From contig CAZJYI010000023.1 in NCBI GenBank assembly GCA_964550025.1, positions 34,377-98,376 of the forward strand: 64,000 nt of DNA. Direction: 5' to 3'. A model generated the notes under the pieces. That model was given only the letters and a program-made list of their open reading frames with translations, was not told the DNA's origin and searched no databases. The stretch is from CAZJYI01 sp964550025. Lineage in GTDB: Bacteria > Verrucomicrobiota > Kiritimatiellia > UBA8416 > CAYOBW01. This document shows, piece after piece, positions 60,058-64,000 of this stretch (the stretch's first letter is position 1; every line of letters starts with the position of its first letter). The translations under genes were made by a program, and so were the position numbers.

Positions 60058-62555
60058 AGCGTACGTGGATCGCCATAGTGCTGCTGACGGCTTCCTGGCT
60101 GTTCGGGCTGAGCTACTACTACGCCGCTAACTGGTGGCTTTGGGCCGTCGCCGTCGCTTCCGGCGTGGCGCTGCTGTCCGGCACAAGCCGTCTCAAGCCC
60201 CGGCGTCCCTTCGCCATCGTTGCGATCGTGCTCCTGCTGCCCGCGCTGTGGTTCCTGCGTTGGCCGTTCAAGGCCGTGCCGCTTCTCGTTGCCGCCGGAC
60301 TCGTGTTGCACCTTGTCCGGATTCCCGTGAAATGGCCGCGCCGCCTGGGGACCGCGATGATCGAGTCCGGACTCGTGCTCTTCGTGCAGGGCGTGACCAT
60401 CCAGGCCTACGAGATGCTGACGGCCCGCTCGCACGAGCTGCCCGCGTTGCTTGCGAAGCTGACGACTGCCGTTGCCAACCTGCTGGCGGTGACGGCCGGC
60501 TATAACGGCGGTGAAGTCGCGCTCTTCTCGATGCGAAAGGTCCACCTCCTGGCGGCCTCCGCCGAGCTGCTGCTGGACCCGTGGACGGTGTGCCTTCTGG
60601 CCGGCAGCATGGCGCTGCTGTTCCTGAGACGCGCCCGACCGCGGGTTATCTGGGCCGCGGCACTCACCGTCATCCTCTGGCTTCCCGTTCGCGCCGGCCT
60701 CCTCATCGCCGTGCTCCTGCACCGCGCGCTCGTGACCGACTACGACAGCGCGCTGAAACTGATGGACGCCTTCTGGAGCGCGTGGGTGCTGGTGCCGCTG
60801 CTCGTCGTTCCCGCCATTGCCGCCATGCGGCTGGCCCCGGCGCCCGTCCGGGACGTTGCCGGCCCCGTTGCCAACCGGATTGGAGTGCCGCGCATCGCAG
60901 GAGGGCTCGCCCTGCTGGCCCTCGCGGCCGCCCTCCTCGCCGCCGGCCTCTACTGGGACCCCGTCGGCCAACGCAAGGCAGGGCGTGTTCTGGTCGACGA
61001 GTACCATTCGACGTGGGAGCCGACCCAACGACCGTTCGACACCGAGTGGTACGGTCACGACGCGGGCTACAACTATGCCTGCATATACGACTACGCATCG
61101 CGCTTCTACGACATGTCGCGGCTGACGAACCGCATCGACGACGCGGCGCTGGCCGGCTGCGACGTCCTCATTCTAAAGGTCCCGACCTCGGCCTACGCCC
61201 CGGAAGAACTGAATGCCATAGACCGCTTCGTGGAGCAAGGCGGCGGCGTGATGCTCGTGGGCGAGCACACGGACGTGTTCCTGACGAGCACGCACCTCAA
61301 CCAGGTGGCCCGGCGGTACGGCTTCGAGTTCAGGCCGGACTGCCTGTTCGGAATCGACTCCTCCTTCGACCAGTTGTACAAGCTGCCCCCTGTCCCGCAC
61401 CCCATGCTCCAGCACATGCCCCCCATGGAGTTCGCCGTCTCCTGTTCCATCGCTCCCTCGTCGTGGTGGGGACGGGCCGTGATCCGTTCGACGGGGCTCT
61501 GGAGCCTGCCGGCTTTCTACTACGCCAGCAACTTCTACCCCGCGGTCGAAGACCGCGCGGACATGCACTACGGTGCTTTCGTTCAGCTCTGGTCCGCGCG
61601 CAGAGGCAAGGGGCGCGTCGTCGCGTTCTCCGATTCCACCATCTTCTCGAACTTCAGCACCTTCGAGCCGGGGAAGAGCGAGCTGATGCTGGGGATGATC
61701 GAGTGGCTCAACCACAACAACCGCTTCGGTGACCCGCGCGTCTGGCTGTTGGCGGCGGCCGCCGTCGCCGCTCTCGCCGGCCTCGCGCTCGCCCGGCGGG
61801 GGACCGAGTCCTGCGTCCTGCTGGCCGTGGTACTCGCCGGCTGGACGGCCGCCTGCGGCGGCGTGCGCGCGTACAACCGCAAGGCCATGCCGTTCCCCGA
61901 AGCAAAACGGCCCTACACGCTTGTGACGATCGACCGGACGCTGTCAGAAGCGACGCTTTCCAAGTGCGGCTTCATCAAGGCCACGACCGAGGGATTCGGC
62001 ATCTTCGAACAGTGGATACTGAAGCTGGGCTACTTCATATCCCGCCGGCAGAGCGAAGACCTCTTCGCGGGAGACCTGGCCGTGTTCCTGCAGCCCCGGG
62101 GAACCGTGACCGAGACCTTCCGCTCGCGGATGGTACAGTACGTCGAACAGGGCGGGCACGTCCTTGTGGTTGATTCCGCCTTGAACAAGGCGTCGACGGC
62201 CAACCGCCTTCTGCATCCGTTCGAGCTGTCCTTCGAAAGCGCCGAGAGCGAGGAAGGCGATCTGTCCGGTCCTTCAGGTTGGCCCGTGGTTCACGTTGAA
62301 GCCGCGCGCCTTGTCCTCGGCGGCACGCCGTTGGCGACGGTCAACGGAAAGACCGTCGCTGCCGTGGCGCGCCGCGGCAAAGGCACCGTGACCCTCATCG
62401 GGTTCGGTGCGCGGTTCAACGACGACAGTATGGGCATCACGACCGATATCGAACCCGGCGAAGAGCTGCGCAGAGTGTTCGAAGTCGAGTTTCAGCTCGT
62501 GCGTTCGATCATCGAAGGCACGCTGCCCGTGGTAGAAGAGAAAACCGCAGAATAA
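60054..62555 (+). CDS. Paralogous multi-TM protein with extracytoplasmic GATase1-like domains
   Basis: This is an 833-residue protein. Eight to nine TM helices fill residues 1-300, and two more lie at about 565-600. The large soluble domain (about 310-555) has the DUF4350-like pattern also seen in the upstream protein (CDVLILKVPTSAYAPEELN ... GGGVMLVGEHTDVF; GKGRVVAFSDSTIFSN), and a second domain follows (about 620-810; GDLAVFLQPRGTVT ... GGHVLVVDSA). The N-terminal helices resemble exosortase-type membrane proteins in spacing (LPVRAGLLIAVLLHRAL), but the catalytic Cys of that family is not visible, so I treat this as weak. ATGA overlap with the upstream gene implies co-translation and a hetero-complex. 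Confidence 0.75.
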   Translation: MKRTWIAIVLLTASWLFGLSYYYAANWWLWAVAVASGVALLSGTSRLKPRRPFAIVAIVLLLPALWFLRWPFKAVPLLVAAGLVLHLVRIPVKWPRRLGTAMIESGLVLFVQGVTIQAYEMLTARSHELPALLAKLTTAVANLLAVTAGYNGGEVALFSMRKVHLLAASAELLLDPWTVCLLAGSMALLFLRRARPRVIWAAALTVILWLPVRAGLLIAVLLHRALVTDYDSALKLMDAFWSAWVLVPLLVVPAIAAMRLAPAPVRDVAGPVANRIGVPRIAGGLALLALAAALLAAGLYWDPVGQRKAGRVLVDEYHSTWEPTQRPFDTEWYGHDAGYNYACIYDYASRFYDMSRLTNRIDDAALAGCDVLILKVPTSAYAPEELNAIDRFVEQGGGVMLVGEHTDVFLTSTHLNQVARRYGFEFRPDCLFGIDSSFDQLYKLPPVPHPMLQHMPPMEFAVSCSIAPSSWWGRAVIRSTGLWSLPAFYYASNFYPAVEDRADMHYGAFVQLWSARRGKGRVVAFSDSTIFSNFSTFEPGKSELMLGMIEWLNHNNRFGDPRVWLLAAAAVAALAGLALARRGTESCVLLAVVLAGWTAACGGVRAYNRKAMPFPEAKRPYTLVTIDRTLSEATLSKCGFIKATTEGFGIFEQWILKLGYFISRRQSEDLFAGDLAVFLQPRGTVTETFRSRMVQYVEQGGHVLVVDSALNKASTANRLLHPFELSFESAESEEGDLSGPSGWPVVHVEAARLVLGGTPLATVNGKTVAAVARRGKGTVTLIGFGARFNDDSMGITTDIEPGEELRRVFEVEFQLVRSIIEGTLPVVEEKTAE

Positions 62556-62687
62556 CGAATGATGAATGTCGAATATCGAAGTGGGAGCCGTCTTCCCTCT
62601 TCCCCCTCCGCGCTCTTCCGTGTGTTCCGTGGTGGCGTCCCACTCCCACTTCGACATTCAGCATTCAGTGTTCAATATTCAACATTC
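62556..62687. repeat. Inverted repeat of the GAATGTCGAATATTGAA type, copy 2
   Basis: AATGATGAATGTCGAATATC near 62559 pairs with TTCAATATTCAACATTCCCC near 62671, the arms being stacks of short A/T-rich units, with a C-rich spacer (TTCCCTCTTCCCCCTCCGCG). It is the same family as 45178-45278 and separates the membrane protein gene from the GTPase gene. Confidence 0.72.
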
Positions 62688-62701
62688 CCCGAGGTCCCCC
62701 C

Positions 62702-63903
62702 GTGCCCGCGAACCTGAGTCCTGAATACATCAAGGCGGAAAGAGAATACCGTGCCGCCAAGACGCCCGACGAAAAGCTGGTACTGCTCCAGCGCATGCTC
62801 AAGGTCATCCCCAAGCACAAGGGTACGGACCACCTCCAGGGCGACATCAAAAAGCGCATCGCGCGCCTCAAGGAACGTATCGAGACCCAGACGAAGAAGA
62901 AAGGTCCTTCCTATCGTGTCAAACCGGAAGGCGCCGGGCAGATCATGCTCGTCGGTCCCCCCAACTGCGGGAAGTCGTCCCTGCTGGATGCCCTGACGCA
63001 CGCGCAGCCCCAGGTCGCCGACTACCCCTGCTCGACGCGCGAGCCGATGCCGGGCATGGTGCTCTTCAAGGGCGTGGCTTCCTGCGGGATGTCCCAGTCG
63101 GTAACCGGAACGTCGTCGTACCACTCGNNNNNNNNNNNNNNNNNNNNNNNNNNNNNNNNNNNNNNNNNNNNNNNNNNNNNNNNNNNNNNNNNNNNNNNNN
63201 NNNNNNNNNNNNNNNNNNNNNNNNNNNCTACCCCTGCTCGACGCGCGAGCCGATGCCGGGCATGGTGCTCTTCAAGGGCGTGCAGGTGCAACTCGTGGAT
63301 CTGCCCCCGGTATGGAAAGAGCACTGCGAGAGCTTCGTCTTCGACAACATCCGCGCCTGCGACGGCGCCCTGGTCGTGCTGGACCTGACCGCGCCCGACC
63401 CCGTCGAGGAGCTGGCGGAGACGTTCGCCCTGCTGCGTGACCGGCACCTCGAGCTCGTGCCGACGGTTGACGAACGTATCGAACGGGACGCCAACGCCGG
63501 CATCATCGAGTATGAGCTCGTTGTGAACAAGGCCGACCTCGACACCGACGGGGAAATGCTGGCGCTTATCCGCGAGATGATGGAGACCGACGTCTCGATG
63601 CGAGTGGTTTCGGCCAGGACCGGGCAGGGATTGGAGGATCTGCGCCACCGCATCTACCGGCTGCTGCACGTCATTCGCGTGTTCTCCAAGGACCACGGGA
63701 AAGAACCCGATCTCGATGCACCGTTCACTGTCCCCATGGGAGCGACCGTGCTCGACTTCGCGGCCGCCGTGCACCGCGACTTCGCCGACCGCTTCAAGTC
63801 GGCCCGCGTCTGGGGCAGCTCGAAGTTCGACGGGCAGGTCGTCCAGCGCGACCACGTTCTGGCCGATGGGGACATTGTTGAGTTGACGATGAGCAACCAG
63901 TGA
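62702..63903 (+). CDS. TGS-domain GTPase (Obg/DRG family), split by an assembly gap
   Basis: GTG start at 62702 with GAGGT six bases upstream. Joining 62702-63076 to 63283-63903 (removing the duplicated 55 bp, the gap and a foreign 51-bp tail) restores one 331-residue frame. It has an N-terminal helical segment, G1 GPPNCGKSS, G3 DLPP, G4 NKAD and G5 SAR. A C-terminal TGS domain follows (APFTVPMGATVLDFAAAVH ... GDIVELTM). The layout matches archaeal/eukaryotic DRG-like and bacterial TGS GTPases, which act on ribosomes or RNA. As printed, the sequence has a broken middle; the break is technical. Function in translation or stress is inferred from the family. Confidence 0.88.
63022..63282. other. 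Assembly gap with 55-bp artefacts on both sides
   Basis: Exactly 100 N (63128-63227). The 55 bases at 63022-63076 are repeated at 63228-63282, i.e. overlapping contig ends that were not merged. The 55 bases before the gap (63073-63127) are identical to 53838-53892 inside the eight-repeat secreted protein. Both lengths equal a typical assembler k-mer, pointing to a de Bruijn graph error. Confidence 0.9.
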
Positions 63904-63941
63904 TCAGTTATCAGTTATCGGTGATCAGTTATCGGTTGTCG
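63902..63941. repeat. TGATCAGTTATCGG tandem repeats
   Basis: TGATCAGTTATCAGTTATCG followed by GTGATCAGTTATCGGTTGTC contains four degenerate GATCAGTTATC units immediately after the GTPase stop. It resembles the unit stack after recN (51233-51272). Beyond it (63942-64000) no gene is visible. Confidence 0.55.
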
Positions 63942-64000
63942 GCAGCTAGCTAGAGGGCATCCGAAAAGGTCCGGAGAGTAATCCCGCCGCGATTCCCCCT

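Noticed and set aside
60054..62555. Calling the second membrane protein an exosortase
   Set aside because: Helix spacing and one Arg fit loosely, but the catalytic Cys motif is missing, and no sorting-signal tail (PEP-CTERM type) was seen on the secreted proteins here.

Overview
The window is GC-rich (roughly 60-65% by eye) bacterial DNA. Gene content points to the PVC superphylum, most likely a Kiritimatiellota/Lentisphaerota/Verrucomicrobiota-type organism. The clues are a secreted sulfatase beside a two-domain sialidase, large secreted BNR, LamG and carboxypeptidase-regulatory proteins, a shared C-terminal module (W-x-(5-9)-Y-x-(4-5)-S-x-(2)-L-x-W ... YFRV/YYRI), many short dispersed palindromic repeats, and a deiodinase-like selenoprotein. 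No rRNA, tRNA, phage or insertion-sequence gene was recognised, so the lineage is an inference. The data look like a draft or metagenome assembly: a 100-N gap near the end is flanked by diagnostic 55-bp artefacts.

Layout. 0-3 kb: a TPR protein (cut by the window start) and a TonB-like VWA protein. 3.0-3.9 kb: REP-like repeats. 3.9-5.6 kb: a caspase-fold protease with 44-residue TPR units. 5.8-12.2 kb: a four-gene peptide ABC importer operon. 12.9-17.5 kb: a giant double BadF/HgdC-type activase. 17.4-20.4 kb: a 12-CxxCH cytochrome and its membrane partner. 20.7-24.3 kb: small zinc-ribbon, secreted and metallophosphoesterase genes, a toxin-antitoxin pair and an orphan antitoxin. 24.3-27.5 kb: a sugar ABC importer without its ATPase. 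27.8-31.0 kb: a repeat-rich secreted protein and a disrupted secreted gene. 31.2-31.8 and 36.5-37.2 kb: two VapBC modules flanking a sialidase, a sulfatase-tail remnant and a sulfatase. 37.4-38.6 kb: a decayed kinase-LRR gene. 38.7-44.4 kb: two secreted LamG/BNR giants. 44.4-45.4 kb: a long hairpin and other repeats. 45.4-51.2 kb: a U32 peptidase, a signalling pair (one internally deleted), a UGA-containing deiodinase-like gene and recN. 51.3-54.8 kb: an outer-membrane-type barrel plus an eight-repeat secreted protein. 55.0-57.2 kb: a secreted protein made of 79 cysteine units on a T-[KR]-C-P-x-x-x heptad, with its own promoter and terminator. 57.2-63.9 kb: two paralogous multi-TM proteins with extracytoplasmic GATase1-like domains, then a TGS-domain GTPase.

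How the genes fit together. The sialidase, sulfatase and sugar transporter fit scavenging of sulfated, sialylated host or algal glycans. The peptide importer and U32 protein fit an amino-acid-using lifestyle. The activase (oxygen-sensitive Fe-S family) and the multiheme cytochrome with a membrane partner suggest anaerobic or low-oxygen respiration. The most novel item is the cysteine-heptad protein at 55258-57081. The next is the in-frame UGA in a deiodinase-like gene at 49097-49099, which ordinary gene callers would split into two genes. Pseudogenes, internal deletions and repeat insertions are frequent, including one dispersed repeat apparently inserted in frame inside the activase gene.
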